This document shows, in pieces, positions 1 to 11,260 of a DNA stretch of 64,000 nt (position 1 is its first letter; each line of letters starts with the position of its first letter). Location of the stretch: the NCBI GenBank assembly GCA_014904985.1, contig MU129037.1:1-64000 (forward strand). The letters run 5' to 3'. The DNA is from Hydnum rufescens UP504. Taxonomy: Eukaryota > Basidiomycota > Agaricomycetes > Cantharellales > Hydnaceae. The notes under the pieces are model-generated. The model was not told where the DNA came from and searched no databases. It saw only the letters and a program-made list of their open reading frames with translations. Both the position numbers and the translations under genes were made by a program.

Positions 1-1117
1 GATTGAAGTTGGCTAGTGAAAAATTTGACCAAGTTCCTCACTAAGTGGGGCCCCAGAGGCCTAAAATACCCAAATTTGGGGCCCAAATCAGTCTACTGCA
101 TGTTTTTTGATATTGTTTTGGGGCCCCATTGGGGCCCCTGGTTTTGTAACCCTAACTAGGCCCATCCTGTGACTCATTTTTGGGCCTATCTTAGGTACTG
201 AAGATGGCTGTCCAGGCTGTGGAATCTTCAAATCTTGACCAAATTGGGTGTTTGTAGGCTTGTTGGAATCGCCTCGTTCATCCACATCTTTCAAGCCTAT
301 TTACAAAGCAATCCGATCACTTCTCATCTCACCATCTCGATCCTCTCCCCCTGCCCTCATGTGGTCCCCCAGGGGGACAGGGGTTGTTGTTCAAGCTGTG
401 TGTGGGTGAATTCTGTGCACCCAAATCACAGCTTTTCAACACCCCTTTCCCTGGTGGAGGCAATGGATCATCCCTGTGTTCTCCATGTATCATCATAATT
501 AGTCTCCATTTGTGTCAATGTCTATCAGAGTACAAAATCACTCATTATAACCTATTGTGGCTATCCCTGATAATGCTGTGTTGCCTGCTGACCCCAAGGC
601 CCACATTCCCCTGGTTTCCAGACCCCCTCCTGCTACCCCCCATGTGGTTCCCCCTCCATGTAGTATTGATATTGGCTGAAGTTGAATTTCTCTTAAGGTC
701 AATTTGATCATTGTCAATTGACATCAAAGAAAATCAGTCCTCCTTAGGCTGGCGAAATGACCTCAAATGGTACTCCTTTTGAGGTCAGCCCAAGTGACTG
801 ACCAAGGTGAAACAAATGAAGGGCAACAAATGAAAACCCGCTCCCTCAAGGGAGTGCCCAAATGGACCCGGCCCCGACCAGGGCATATGAACCCCACTTG
901 GGTGTGGTGGGTATATGCAGGTGCATGACCTGCAGGAACCATGCCCCCCTGTGGTGGCAGACCCCAGGGGGGGGGGGATAATACATATATAGCATAATAT
1001 GTATATAATTATAGTAGTAATAATAATAATAAATAGATAAATAATCTAGCACAGCCATGGATTGGCTGAAATGAATCGGAATGGCCATATTTTGGCCATA
1101 TTTCAGCCATACTGTGT
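1..1117. other. Gene-free CpG-poor leader
   Basis: No coding feature is supported here; the open frames are short and show no recognisable motif. The DNA is strongly CpG-poor. It holds GC-rich palindromic words around 117-141 and 47-90 (GGGGCCCC-type), a G-run near 967-977 and a TAA-rich microsatellite near 1003-1040. Confidence 0.5.
967..1040. repeat. G-run and TAA-type microsatellite
   Basis: An uninterrupted run of about 11 G is followed by an AT stretch with repeated TAATAA units. This is simple-sequence DNA that is also prone to sequencing error. Confidence 0.75.
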
Positions 1118-1172
1118 GGGGACCTATTAGGTACCATTTTCTGCCCCGAAAATGGTACCTAATTAGGTCCCC
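1118..1172. repeat. Hairpin palindrome, GACCT-TTAGG type
   Basis: The left arm (1118-1141) and right arm (1148-1172) are reverse complements apart from one inserted base, with a 6-base loop. The stem contains GGTACC flanked by GACCTATTAGG. The outer motif resembles the self-palindromic termini at 9421 and 11261 and a GGTACCTAGTTAGGTC stretch near 53919. This suggests a remnant terminus of a palindromic-ended element, but no partner terminus was found nearby. Confidence 0.7.
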
Positions 1173-1329
1173 AATTTGACTGACCAGCCTGGTCAGGAAT
1201 GGGCAGAATGTAGAGGATTTGAATGGCACCAGCCTGAATCACTCCCCAAACCACAGCTGCAATACAAGCTAGTGGCATGATTAATTGATCTGGCCCTACA
1301 GTCCTATGGCACCCCCCCCCACACTACTC

Positions 1330-3390
1330 CCTTGCATTGAAGACTATGATCCGTACATCACAGCAGCCACAGGGTCCCTGCAATGACCATGCCCTGAATC
1401 ACCACCAGAGCGATGCGTTAGGCCCTGTGCGAACATCATCACCTACCTGGAAGAGGAACTGGTGCCCTATGAGGATGATGAACAGTCCTCTGCCCCTGAC
1501 TTCACCTTGCCTGAGGACGCCAATCCCCCAACACAGGACTCTTCAGGGACAGCAACTGAACCCACCAAAGAAGAGGACCCAGATGATGTCTGGGGACCAC
1601 TGGATATGTGAACGGACCAATTCCCAGTGGAATTCTACCCATTTGTGTACCTGAAGTCCAAAGGACGCTTAGAGGAGGAACTACTTGAATGATATGGCTC
1701 AGGGGTTAAGCAATGGCTCTATGAGGAGCCCTGTCTCACTCTCATCTTCACAGAAAGAGATCATGTGGATAGAGCATTGGAAAGTCAAAAATTAGCCACC
1801 AAGTTCTATCCCTCTGAGCCCTCAGCACAAGCGCAGCAATACAATGAAAGCCTCTACCACCCCTGGAGCCCTGAAGTCTCAGAATGAGTACTCGAGGTAC
1901 TATCTGCAAGGATCCATGAGAGACTAGAGCTCTGCCCACCCCCTCAACCTATCCTAGTAAAAGGCAGCCCTTCACAACCCCTGGCACAAACTTCAAATCT
2001 GCCGATCTAATTAAGCTTTTCCACCCCAATGGCCCCCCACAGGTTCAAGGGCTATCCCAGAGTTTAATGTCCAGGTACCTTCTCACCCTGAAGGAGATCC
2101 TGATGCTCTTTGCCAGATGAATTGAGTATCTATGCCTACTCATGGCTTTCAACGCCAAGGAATTACTCGAGGCCACGCAAAAATTGGATTCACTACTTAG
2201 GAGGCACCTATCCTACCAGGACCCCATTAAGTTCAATGTCCAGATACCTTTCAGGGGCCACCACTGGACCACACTCGAATGGCTCACCTGAGCTACCCCA
2301 GAAGTTGATCCCACTTCCCTTACTGCTTGTGGCACTTATGCAGGCAAGCAATTCTGGTGGAATGGATGGTTCAAGCATTATGAGATCATGCTGGAGGATC
2401 TAGATCTCAAGGACATGGGCATCCTCCCAATAGACTCCTGATGCCGCACTGGGGGGCACTGTAATATAGGGCCATTCTACATAGAGTATGTACAAGTCCT
2501 GTCCCCTCTAGTATCTTATGTAATAGCATGGCCACGAGGATTCTAAGTCCTGGTTGCGCCAGAATCAAATCACTCTTTTGCCCAGACCTCATAGCTCTTG
2601 CTCAAGCCATGAAATCAATGTAGCCATGCAGCCACTATGTGACCAAGTTGTGTAACGAATCAACTGCATCAAGACCCACGATCTGTCACCATAGAGCATG
2701 GGGCAGAGACGGATAAAGGGAGTTGCATATGAGCATGACTCAGCTAGGTATGTACACTCCTCTAGTGTACCCACTAACTACCCTTTCCCCCATAGATAGT
2801 AGCTGAGCCCTTTGGCCAGCTACTACCATCTCCCCTTTCCCATTCCCCCCTCTCCTCTTGCTTCTCCCCCATCCAAAGCAAAGCCAGTGCTTAGCTTTGT
2901 TCACGTCCCTCTCACTCGAAGCCAGTGCTTAGAGCAGTTGGACTACTTTCCTCCTTCTGCTCACAGGTCCCTCAAATCTGCCTCGTCTAACGACGACAAA
3001 TACCATGGTCCCTCAAAGTCGAGGACCATGTTATTACACCTAGTCCTTATATGCAGCCCACCCATCCAGAAACACAGATACAAGGAAGTCCAGCTACCTA
3101 TCCAAACAACCAACCACTTGGACCTAATTGTACCCAAGGTCCCAACATGTCTGCTGGTGCAACTCTCTGTTGGTTCTGTGACAAGACCAGAGCACATAAC
3201 ATTGGAGTGAAGAACTGCCCAGATGCTCAGGCTATGGTTCAACAAGGCATCATCAAGTACTCTATTGAAGGAAGACTTGTGAAGATGGATGACACTCAAT
3301 TGCCACAAGGAATAGCAGCAAAAGGAGGAATCAAACAAGCCATCATGGATGACATCAAACAGATCAGAGAGGAATCTTCTCATCAATGAA
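1330..3390 (+). pseudogene. Gypsy gag remnant with zinc knuckle
   Basis: This is the gag (nucleocapsid) part of the Gypsy element, which would package element RNA in cytoplasmic particles. From 1337 an acidic, proline-rich stretch can be followed across frames and TGA stops. The clearest part is 3051-3389, where a Cys-X2-Cys-X5-His-X6-Cys cluster (CWFC...H...NC, about 3166-3220) forms a variant zinc knuckle followed by a charged tail. The spacing is longer than the usual CX2CX4HX4C, so calling it a knuckle rests on its position upstream of the protease. Stops such as those near 1608, 1690 and 1885 are TGA. Confidence 0.6.
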
Positions 3391-4760
3391 CCACTGGAGC
3401 AATCAGTATTTTCAACAAAAATGGATGCTCTCCCTTCACAACACACTCATATGCGATAGTAGCAGGCCCCTTTATATCTGCACCAGCTGCCAAGACAAAC
3501 AAACCCAATGGGAGATAGAACCAATCAACATCCTAAAAATCGAATGTATGTTGATGTGCCTCCGCATGGCCCAACACAAGACAAACCTCCCATTAACCAG
3601 CCAGACTCATTACCAATGAACCCAGAACCAGTGCAACCAGCCCCAGAAAACCCTCCATGACCAAGTTATCCACCTGGAATACTGCCTTCCTCAGTTCTGA
3701 ATGAACCTGCTGCAGAGAAACCTGCTCATCAAAGACCTCATCCTCCTCAAACCAATCCCCAAGAAGAAATGATAGACATCAAAATAGCTTGACCAGAAAA
3801 ACAAATTCCCAAGAATCCTCCAACATATTGTTTTGCCATGGACTTTCAAGATGCCTGTGAAGACAAGGAAATAGCAAAGGTGCTAAACCAAACAGTCAAA
3901 ATAACTCTTGGAGACTTCCTTGGAACAGCCCATGGACCTGCCAAAATACTTGCAGCTGGACTAAAACTCAAATGCGATTATAATCCTAAACATCAAGAGC
4001 CACTCACAGTCAATCATGCTACTCTAAAGCCGTGTTTTCCCATGACAGAAGCCTCTGACTATGACTCTGATGATGAAGCAGAATTGGAGGACTACTACAA
4101 TCTCATGATGACCAAAGACCTTGATGAAGAGCCATATCCACAAACACAACAATTGCAAAATCATCATTGAGCACAAGTGAATCTTGTAGGAATCCTTGGA
4201 CCAAATCCTTTATTCACTATGGACACAGGAAAGATCGCAGCCAAGGCCACAGGACAAAATGGAACTAAAGACATTGTACTCATGATTGACACTGGATCCG
4301 AATTAAACCTCATCTCCCAGGAAGTTCAGCAGAGGTTAAACATCCCAATAGACTATGATGGACAAAACTGGTCATTGCAAGGAATCAACAGTGGACCCAA
4401 ACCCCTAGTTGGATGTTGTTGAAATGTTCCAATTGAAATAGGAGGAATATGATTCAATCATCACTTCTTTGTCAAAAAGGGAAGCTTCGAATGCCATGAT
4501 ATACTTCTCGGACAACCCTGGCTGGTAGGAGTTGGTGCTCAAATCAAATATGAAGGAGCTATGAATGGAATCCACAGAATGGACATTCAAGTCTACAAAA
4601 AAGGGAACCCATCAGGATCATCAGTTTCTCTCCATGTCCTTATGAACAAATCTAGGGAACAGGATAAACTTGTTCTTGCAGCAGCAGTGATACCACCAGA
4701 TGAATGGCCCCCAGATACAAGTGAACCAAGCCCAGCACAGCCGCAATATTGATATAGAAC
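3391..4760 (+). pseudogene. Gypsy linker and retropepsin-like aspartic protease
   Basis: This part would encode the protease that cuts the Gag-Pol polyprotein. An acidic linker (3838-4170) precedes it. The active-site motif IDTGSELNLI lies at about 4285-4315, in the position of the retroviral D-T/S-G triad. The second flap-side motif, DILLGQPWL, is at about 4498-4530, where retropepsins usually have ILG-X-DWL-like residues. At least two in-frame TGA codons (around 4420 and 4450) break it. The protein continues as a lysine-rich strand until about 4750. Not functional. Confidence 0.75.
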
Positions 4761-4962
4761 AAATGGAGTATCATTGATCTGAACTGCACCCAAACCCCTA
4801 CTACAAAATCATGAATACTATCACACAGAGGCAACCCCATCTGACCAATCATTACAAGGAAATTCACCATTTATTCCAATGTTTGGCAGGGAATTGTCAG
4901 AGGCCTTATGACTCCCAGAAACACACACAAAGGACTTCAATCCAAGCACTAACAAGTACCTC

Positions 4963-6297
4963 ATGGATGCCATTATAAACAAGGAAAGCATATCAGCATG
5001 GTATCTTCATGAAACTTGGAAATCATCCTCTGCAGCATCAGGAAATCAGCTTGAAGACAACCTCGTGTGCATTTATAACAAATTGAAGCCAAACCTTGTC
5101 AACAAATATCCTGAAAAAGTGGAAAACTTCAGCTATCTCATTGGCCAGGTCATCAGGAATGCAAAGAAGACAAAGTACAAGACTGTGGATAAGAAGAAAA
5201 ATCCAATACCCCTAGGAGTTACTCGAAAACCAGTCATTCGTCTTCCCTACAAGGATCTTCCATTGATAACACCTCTCATTCTCCCCATGCATCCCCCCAG
5301 CTTAAAGGACTTCCAGTACACCAAGAAGCTTACCCCAGAACGTGTCAAAAAGATAATCAACAATATCCCCAATGACTTCCTTTCAGAAGAAGAACTGGAC
5401 TTGCTGCTCTATGTGGTTGCTCAAAGGGAAAGGGGTCTTGCATTTGATGAATCTGAACAAGGAATCTTCAAGACAGAATACTCCCCTGATTATGTTATGG
5501 AAACAGTCCCTCACATTCCATGGGAATTGCCTCCAATTCATCCACCAAAAGTTATTGTCACCACACTCATCAAGATGATTAAAGATCAACTGGCAGCTGG
5601 GAAATACAAAACATCATGGTCCTCCTATCATTCCCAAATGTTTTTAGTAGCAAAACCTAAATGAGGCATTCAAATTGTCCATGATTTACAACCCCTAAAT
5701 GCAGTCTCAGTTAAAGACTCAGGATTGCCACCAAACATCAATGACTTTGCAGACAGCTTTGTGGGACACTTGGTCTATATTGTTGCGGATCTCTATGCAG
5801 GATATGATGGACAACGACTAGCAGAAGAATCCCAAGAACTCACAACAAGCATCTCACCATTGGGTCCTGTAAAGCTCACAACACTGCCCCAAGGATACAC
5901 AAACTCCATGCAAGAATTCATGAAAACGGTCACACACATGATCAGGCCTATGATCCCAGACAGAGCTGAAGCCTTTGTGGATGATGTAGCAGGAAAAGGG
6001 CCAAAAATGTGGTACAATGATGAACCTATATCTGAAAACCCAAAGATTCAATGTTACATATGGGAATTTGCTCAGGTCATTGATGAATTATTCACTACCT
6101 TCATCAAAGCAGGATGTACAGCCTCTGGATCGAAACTCATACTTGCAATGCCTCTCATACACATTGTGGGAAATGTTTGTTCTATGGAAGGAAGAAGACC
6201 CCACCATGGAATCATCACAAAAATAAAGAACTGGCCACACCCAACAAATGTAACACAAGTTCGTGGATTCCTGGGAACAGTTGGAGTTGCTTGAAAT
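4963..6297 (+). pseudogene. Gypsy reverse transcriptase
   Basis: The palm-finger domain of the Pol polyprotein, RNA/DNA-dependent DNA polymerase. A long open stretch (4963-5664) covers the approach to RT, and a TGA at 5662-5664 interrupts the motif that reads K-P-K then GIQIVHDLQPLN (usual arginine lost). The active-site aspartate of motif A sits in VADLYAGYD (about 5785-5810). The catalytic box is FVDDVAGKGP (about 5971-6000), the Gypsy version of YXDD. The block ending RGFLGTVG (about 6262-6290) matches the start of the connection region. A further TGA at 6292-6294 separates it from RNase H. Confidence 0.85.
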
Positions 6298-7137
6298 TGG
6301 ATTTGGCAATTTGCCAAGATAGCCAAACCTCTCACATTACTCACCAAGAAGACTCCCAATGAATTCAAATGGAACAATCAAGCTGAGGAAGCCATGAATC
6401 AGCTAAAAGGAGCCTCCACAAATCTTCCTGCTCGAAAATCCTTGAACATTGACATAACCAGAGTATTAAAAGAAGATGAACATACCTTGGATTATGGTGT
6501 CATAACACTTGCAGTGGACAGCTCCATCATTGCAGTAGGCTGGATCAAATATCAAACCCTGGAAGATGGACATTACCCCATTGTCTTTGGATCAGTAACC
6601 AACAACAAAGCTGAAACCAAGTATTCCCAGCCACAAATTGAATTAAAAGGGCTGTTCAAAGCACTCAAAGCCCAAAGAAATGACCTCTGGGGAATCCATT
6701 TTAGAGTGGAAGTGGATGCCAAATTCCTAAAACAAACAATCAACACACCAGGATTACCAAATGCAGCTATGTCACAATGGATTTCCTATATCCAGCTATT
6801 CAATTTTGAATTGGTCCATGTCCCTGCAACAAAACACCAAGGTCCAGATGGATTACCCAGGCACCCAGCACAGGAAAATGACTCAGCCAATTCAGAAGAT
6901 GAACTGGAACCAGACAAACCAGGCCATTTTATCACTGGGCCACGATTTCTTGACAAATATGAACACTGGGGCATGCATAGTTCCTCAGCATCCAGACTAT
7001 CAGCAACACAAATCAAAAGGGAACCCTATGAAGACATCATTGAATTCAGGCAAAATAACACAGTACTCTCAATCAAGCCACAGGAAAATACAACAAGAAA
7101 TGGTGGATTTGTGGCTCTCTCCTATCAAGCCCACTGA
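6298..7137 (+). pseudogene. Gypsy RNase H domain
   Basis: RNase H removes template RNA during reverse transcription. The stretch 6394-7137 is open for 247 codons. Acidic residues in family-like positions are visible: AVDSS (about 6511), the glutamate in QIELKGLF (about 6630), VEVDAKFL (about 6710) and PDGLPRHPA (about 6845), which is the usual ADXLSR-type last motif. The tail after about 6900 is a charged linker to the integrase. This is the best-preserved domain of the element. Confidence 0.8.
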
Positions 7138-8500
7138 TCTGTTCAAAACCATCCCAAAGCACTCTCCCAACATTCACAGTCCCAACACCCAGAAACTGAT
7201 TCAGAAATTAAAGAACACCCTCACAAACTCAAGGATTCTGATGGAAAAGACTATTGGGAAAGGATTCAATACTACCTGGAACACACAAAAATACCCCCAG
7301 GAGTCAAGAACACCAAGACATTCATTCAGGCCACCAAACACTATTTTATGTATCAAGGAACCCTGTGGAGAAGGCCTAGAAATGGCCAATTGCCATTAAA
7401 AGTTATCAAGAACCCAGATGATCAAGCTTGCTTATGTAAGGCTGCACATGATGAATCAGGCCACCACAGACAAGACCCAACTTTCAAGAAATTATCCAAT
7501 AGATTCTTCTGGCCAAATATGCTATCCTATGTGGCCTGGTATTGCTGGACATGCCATGAATGCCAATTGAGGTCTACAACCTGACCAAAAATCACTTTAA
7601 GCCCAACCTATGTTAATACCATATTACATAAATTTAATATGGACATGGTCCATATGCCAGTATCAAACGGATTCAAATATATTGTGGATCTTCAGGATGA
7701 TCTCTCCAGATGGCTGGAAGCAAAAATGTTATGTAAGGCCTCAAGTGAGCATGTCGCCCAGTTTCTATTTGAGGATGTCATGTGCCAGTTCAGCTGCATA
7801 TTACAAATCACAACAGATAACAGAACAGAATTTGATTGACTAGTTCAGACAATGGCAGATGAATATAATGTTCCTATTGTCCAAGCTGCCCCTTATCACC
7901 TGGAAGCAAATGGAATGATACAACATGGGCACAGGACCTGGGTAAACTTGCTATTCATTGCATGCAAAGGGAACCTGAGCAAATGGTCAAACTATTTTTA
8001 TTCATGCATGTGGGGGGACTGAGTGATGGTAAAATGAATGACTGGCTACACCCCCTATTACCTACTCTACAGAATAAATCACATGTTTCCATTTGATATC
8101 ACAGACGCATCATGGTACACATTAAAATGGGGAACTATCCAAACCATGGAAGAATTACTAGGAATCTGCGGAATCCAATTGGCACATAGAGATGAAGATA
8201 TTCAAGCCACCTCAAATACTGTCCTTCAAGCAAGAATTCAAAGCACTCAGGATTACACCAGATGAAATGAAAATACATTGGTCAACAGAAACTATCAACC
8301 AGGTACAATTGTACTGGTATACAATTCAGTATTACAAATGCAACATGGACAAAAAGGGGAAATACGGTGGATTGGGCCATACTGAGTTCAGCATCACCAT
8401 CCCCATGGATCCTATCAACTGGCAGAATTAGATGGGACCCCAATCAATGGAATATTTACTGGAAATCACTTAAAGAAATACCATATGCATGACCAAATAG
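7138..8500 (+). pseudogene. Gypsy integrase with GPY/F module
   Basis: Integrase would insert element cDNA into chromosomes. An HHCC zinc-binding region is visible in 7430-7565 (AAHDESGHH, then CWTCHEC). The DDE core follows: NMDMVHMP (about 7637), TTDNRTEF (about 7810) and LEANGM (about 7900), an aspartate-aspartate-glutamate set in the usual order. A C-terminal GPY/F module with IRWIGPY and GSYQLAELDG lies at about 8358-8430. TGA stops near 7582, 7837 and 8022 plus frame changes break the protein. Confidence 0.8.
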
Positions 8501-8839
8501 CCACAACAGACATTGCCAGGAATGAGAGCCACAGTGCCATGGACCAAGAATTAAATCAAAATAATATGGCAAAATATGTGAAAAATGTGGATCAAGCTAT
8601 GAAATATGGGGGAACAACAATTATGATGAAATAGCACTTCCTGGTATTGCTTGGACCAGAAAATCAATTAAGAACCTATCTTTGGCCACTGCCGAGAGCT
8701 ACAGATTCATGGGGCTATTGGGAAAACAAAATTGTGGAGTGGAAATGAAGGAACCTTCTACAAGAACTCCTAGGGAACCCCTTGCAGGAGCCCCAGATCT
8801 CTGAATCTGCTTATGAATCCCCTGAAGAGACTCCATAAA

Positions 8840-9420
8840 AGGAAAATTCAATTCTCAAAAAGGAAATCCCTGAAATATTTTTTTACAAGCTGCATCACAA
8901 GACCACAACTAAAACTATGGATTCAAGATGACCCTAGAGACATGAGGCAAAGAAAATCCTGAATTTATGCCCCTAGAGCCATGAAATGTTGAATTGCAGA
9001 ATGTGCCAAAACCCATGAAAACTCTTTCCAACCATCTTAAAAACCTGCAGCCACATCAAAATCAACAGCCCTCTTCTTCTGGCTCCTTTCTCTATATGGC
9101 TATGTGATCCTCTGCACTCCTGACCAACTGTTGTGAAGCCTAACTTAATAATATGGCATAATGAACCCTGGCAACCCTTCATCTTCCATCTCTTTCTCAT
9201 TCTCATTCCATTCGGTATCTATCATCCACACACAACAACTCCATCGACCTGTCAACTAAATCATCACAGCTAATATCTAAACTATGGCAAGGAATGGCTA
9301 AATAACATCAAAACACAAGTATAGTAAGCCCTACAAGTATAAAAATGGTGCAACAGCTAACCAACAACACCCAAGCCCACTTTTCGCATCCTATCATACC
9401 ACAATAGGGACACTACTTTG
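8840..9420. other. Non-coding stretch 3' of the Gypsy element
   Basis: I see no gene here. The DNA is A/C-rich and CpG-poor and may include the 3' untranslated part of the retroelement. No polypurine tract next to a TG...CA repeat could be identified. Confidence 0.5.
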
Positions 9421-9467
9421 GACCTCTTAGGCTGGCTTCCACTACGCAGGAAGGGACCTAAGAGGTC
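9421..9467 (+). repeat. Left palindromic terminus
   Basis: 47 bp that begin GACCTCTTAGG and end CCTAAGAGGTC, so the two ends can pair. The asymmetric core includes CTGGCTTCC and CTACGCAGG. It is the reverse complement of 11261-11307 except for one base. Confidence 0.9.
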
Positions 9468-9814
9468 TCAGACTGCTAAGTAACCACAATGCCAACAGAG
9501 GCTGCTCACAGGGTCTAACCCTAGGGTAGCTCATGGAGCCTCATTTTATTGTCCATTGGAGCTCCTGGCTTCATGCATAGAAGCTCCTGCAGTGCAGCAA
9601 TCTGTTTATTTCAGCTGCTTTAAGGCAGTATTGGAGCTGCTCACATGCTGTTAATACTATTGTAGCTGCCCTGGAACTCCATCCCATAGAGAATCAGAGC
9701 TGCTCATCTTCCTGTAGCTGCTGTTAATGGCCCAAGGAGCAGCTCCTCCTCCAGCAGCTACTATTATTGATATCTTGAGTTGCTCATTTCTCCATTCAGG
9801 AGCTGCTCAACTCA

Positions 9815-9937
9815 CAGCAGCTGCTTGTCTCCCAGCAGCTGCTTGTCTCCCAGCAGCTGCTTGTCTCCCAGCAGCTGCTTGTCTCCCAGCAGCTGCTTGT
9901 CTCCCAGCAGCTGCTTGTTTCCCAGCAGCTGCTTGTT
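9815..9937. repeat. 18-bp tandem array, seven units
   Basis: Seven head-to-tail copies of CAGCAGCTGCTTGTCTCC, starting every 18 bases from 9815; the last copies carry a C/T change and a truncated end. Because 18 is a multiple of three, all frames stay open. The apparent peptides (LPAAAC repeated on plus, AAAGRQ repeated on minus) are by-products, not a supported gene. Confidence 0.95.
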
Positions 9938-9954
9938 GAGGGTTGGGACTGTTG

Positions 9955-10230
9955 GGGGTTAGGGTTAGGGTTGGATTGGGTTGTTGGGGTTGGAGTTGAC
10001 ATGGTACAGGTTGGGAACATCCCCCCACAGCAGCTGCTTGTCCCACAGCAGCTACATGTTGAGGGTTGGGGACTGTTGGGGGGGTTAGGGTTAGGGTTGG
10101 GTTGGGTTGGTTGGTTGGGGCTGTTGAGGGTTGGAGTTCACATGGTACAGGTTGGGAACATCTACCCCCATGCCTAGTAGTATAGTTGATGGTTGGGGAC
10201 TGTTAGGGTTGGGGTTTAGGGTCAGGGTTG
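9955..10230. repeat. Interstitial TTAGGG-like runs
   Basis: Two short perfect runs of GGGTTAGGGTTAGGGTT (9956-9972 and 10082-10098) are followed by degenerate GGGTTGGGTT and GGGTTTAGGGTC repeats to about 10230. TTAGGG is the usual telomere unit in filamentous fungi. With fewer than three units each they are far too short for a telomere. Confidence 0.8.
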
Positions 10231-10325
10231 GAATTGGCTGGGTGTATGTCTACCCCTGGTTGGGGGTTGCTGACTAATCACCCTTACATGTGCTGCTGTA
10301 AGTATGATTAGTCACCAGAAATGTT

Positions 10326-10402
10326 CCAATGGCAGGATTTGAACCTGTGACCTCATTGTAGGGCCTGGGATTTTGGCAGTTTAGACCGCTGGACCTTCAA
10401 CC
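10326..10402 (-). other. tRNA-like sequence (pseudo-tRNA or SINE head)
   Basis: On the minus strand the sequence contains an A-box-like CAGCGGTCTAAACT and, about 45 bases later, a perfect B-box/T-loop word GGTTCAAATCC, followed by CTGCC able to close most of a T stem. The D and T arms look tRNA-derived, but no proper acceptor stem or anticodon arm can be folded by eye. It lies inside the palindromic-ended element, so it could be a Pol III promoter of that element or a fossil tRNA. Confidence 0.45.
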
Positions 10403-10457
10403 CCCTCCCACCCACCCATGATTTTTTGTACTACAAGTAGGCGCATTCAAGCCTAAG

Positions 10458-11140
10458 GTATATCAGCTAGTTATGCAGTAGATTGGAGCTGCTATGGAAT
10501 GGAAAGGAGCTGCTGGCACTAAATGTCAGTAGCTGCATCCTGATATAGCAGTTGATTATTGGTCATTATAGGAGCTGCTGGCTCTCAGAGGTGCTGGAAG
10601 CATAGCCACATATTGGCTCCACAGAGCTTATGAGCAGCTCTTTGGATGTTATATCAGCTGCTATAGAAGTGATAGGAGCTGCTGGCTCTGAATCTCAGCA
10701 GCTGCATGCCATATAGCAGCTGATTATTGTTCATTATTGGAGCTGCTCATTCTCAATATACCAGCAGCTGCTAGGGGCACAGCCACATACCAGCTTTTCT
10801 GATGATATATCAGCTGCTATAGAAGTGATAGGAGCTGCTGGCTCTGAATCTCAGCAGCTGCACACCATACGGCAGCTGATTACTGTTCATTATAGGAGCT
10901 GCTCATTCTCAATATACCAGCAGCTGCTAGGAGCACAGCCACATACCAGCTTTTCTGATGATATATCAGCTACTTTGGGATGGATAGGAGGTGCTGACCT
11001 GAGTCTTAGCAGCTGCATGGGCACATAGAAGCTGATTATTGTTCATTATAAGAGCTGCTAGCTCTGAGGGTAGCAGCAGCTGCTGTAAGCACAGCCACAC
11101 AGCCACAGATCAGGACCTATGAAGAGCTCTTCTGATGATA
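10458..11140. repeat. About 160-bp satellite, four imperfect units
   Basis: Units starting near 10470, 10648, 10805 and 10964 share the order TATATCAGCTGCTAT, GGAGCTGCTGGCTCTGA, CAGCAGCTGCA, GCTGATTATTGTTCATTAT and CACAGCCACATA. Units 2 and 3 are nearly identical; the outer ones are more diverged. Each unit contains several AGCTGCT words in both orientations. Confidence 0.85.
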
Positions 11141-11260
11141 TAGCAGCTACTATAGCATGGGTTGGAGCAGCTGGCTCTCAGTATGACAGCAGGTGCTAGA
11201 AGAAAGCCCTGATAGCAGCTGAGTGCTGGTGATTGCAGGAGCTGCTGGATATCAGTGCTG

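Larger units (their letters stand above)
1330..8839 (+). mobile_element. Degenerate Ty3/Gypsy LTR retrotransposon (internal region)
   Basis: Homology to Metaviridae-type (Ty3/Gypsy) polyproteins runs through about 7.5 kb in the order gag, zinc knuckle, aspartic protease, reverse transcriptase, RNase H, integrase and GPY/F module, which is the Gypsy order (integrase last). The reading frame is broken by many stops, a large share of them TGA where an arginine codon would fit. I found no flanking LTR pair, primer-binding site or target duplication, so the ends are approximate. The 3' end of coding is set by a TAA near 8837-8839. It is a dead, old copy; CpG dinucleotides are rare throughout. Confidence 0.85.

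Noticed and set aside
9727..9939. ORFs with repeated LPAAAC or AAAGRQ peptides
   Set aside because: They only translate the 18-bp tandem array; a unit length divisible by three keeps every frame open.
9955..10110. Chromosome end (telomere)
   Set aside because: Fewer than three perfect TTAGGG units per run and unique sequence on both sides.
9815..11140. CRISPR array
   Set aside because: Repeats are directly abutting or satellite-like without unique spacers of constant length, and the genome is fungal.
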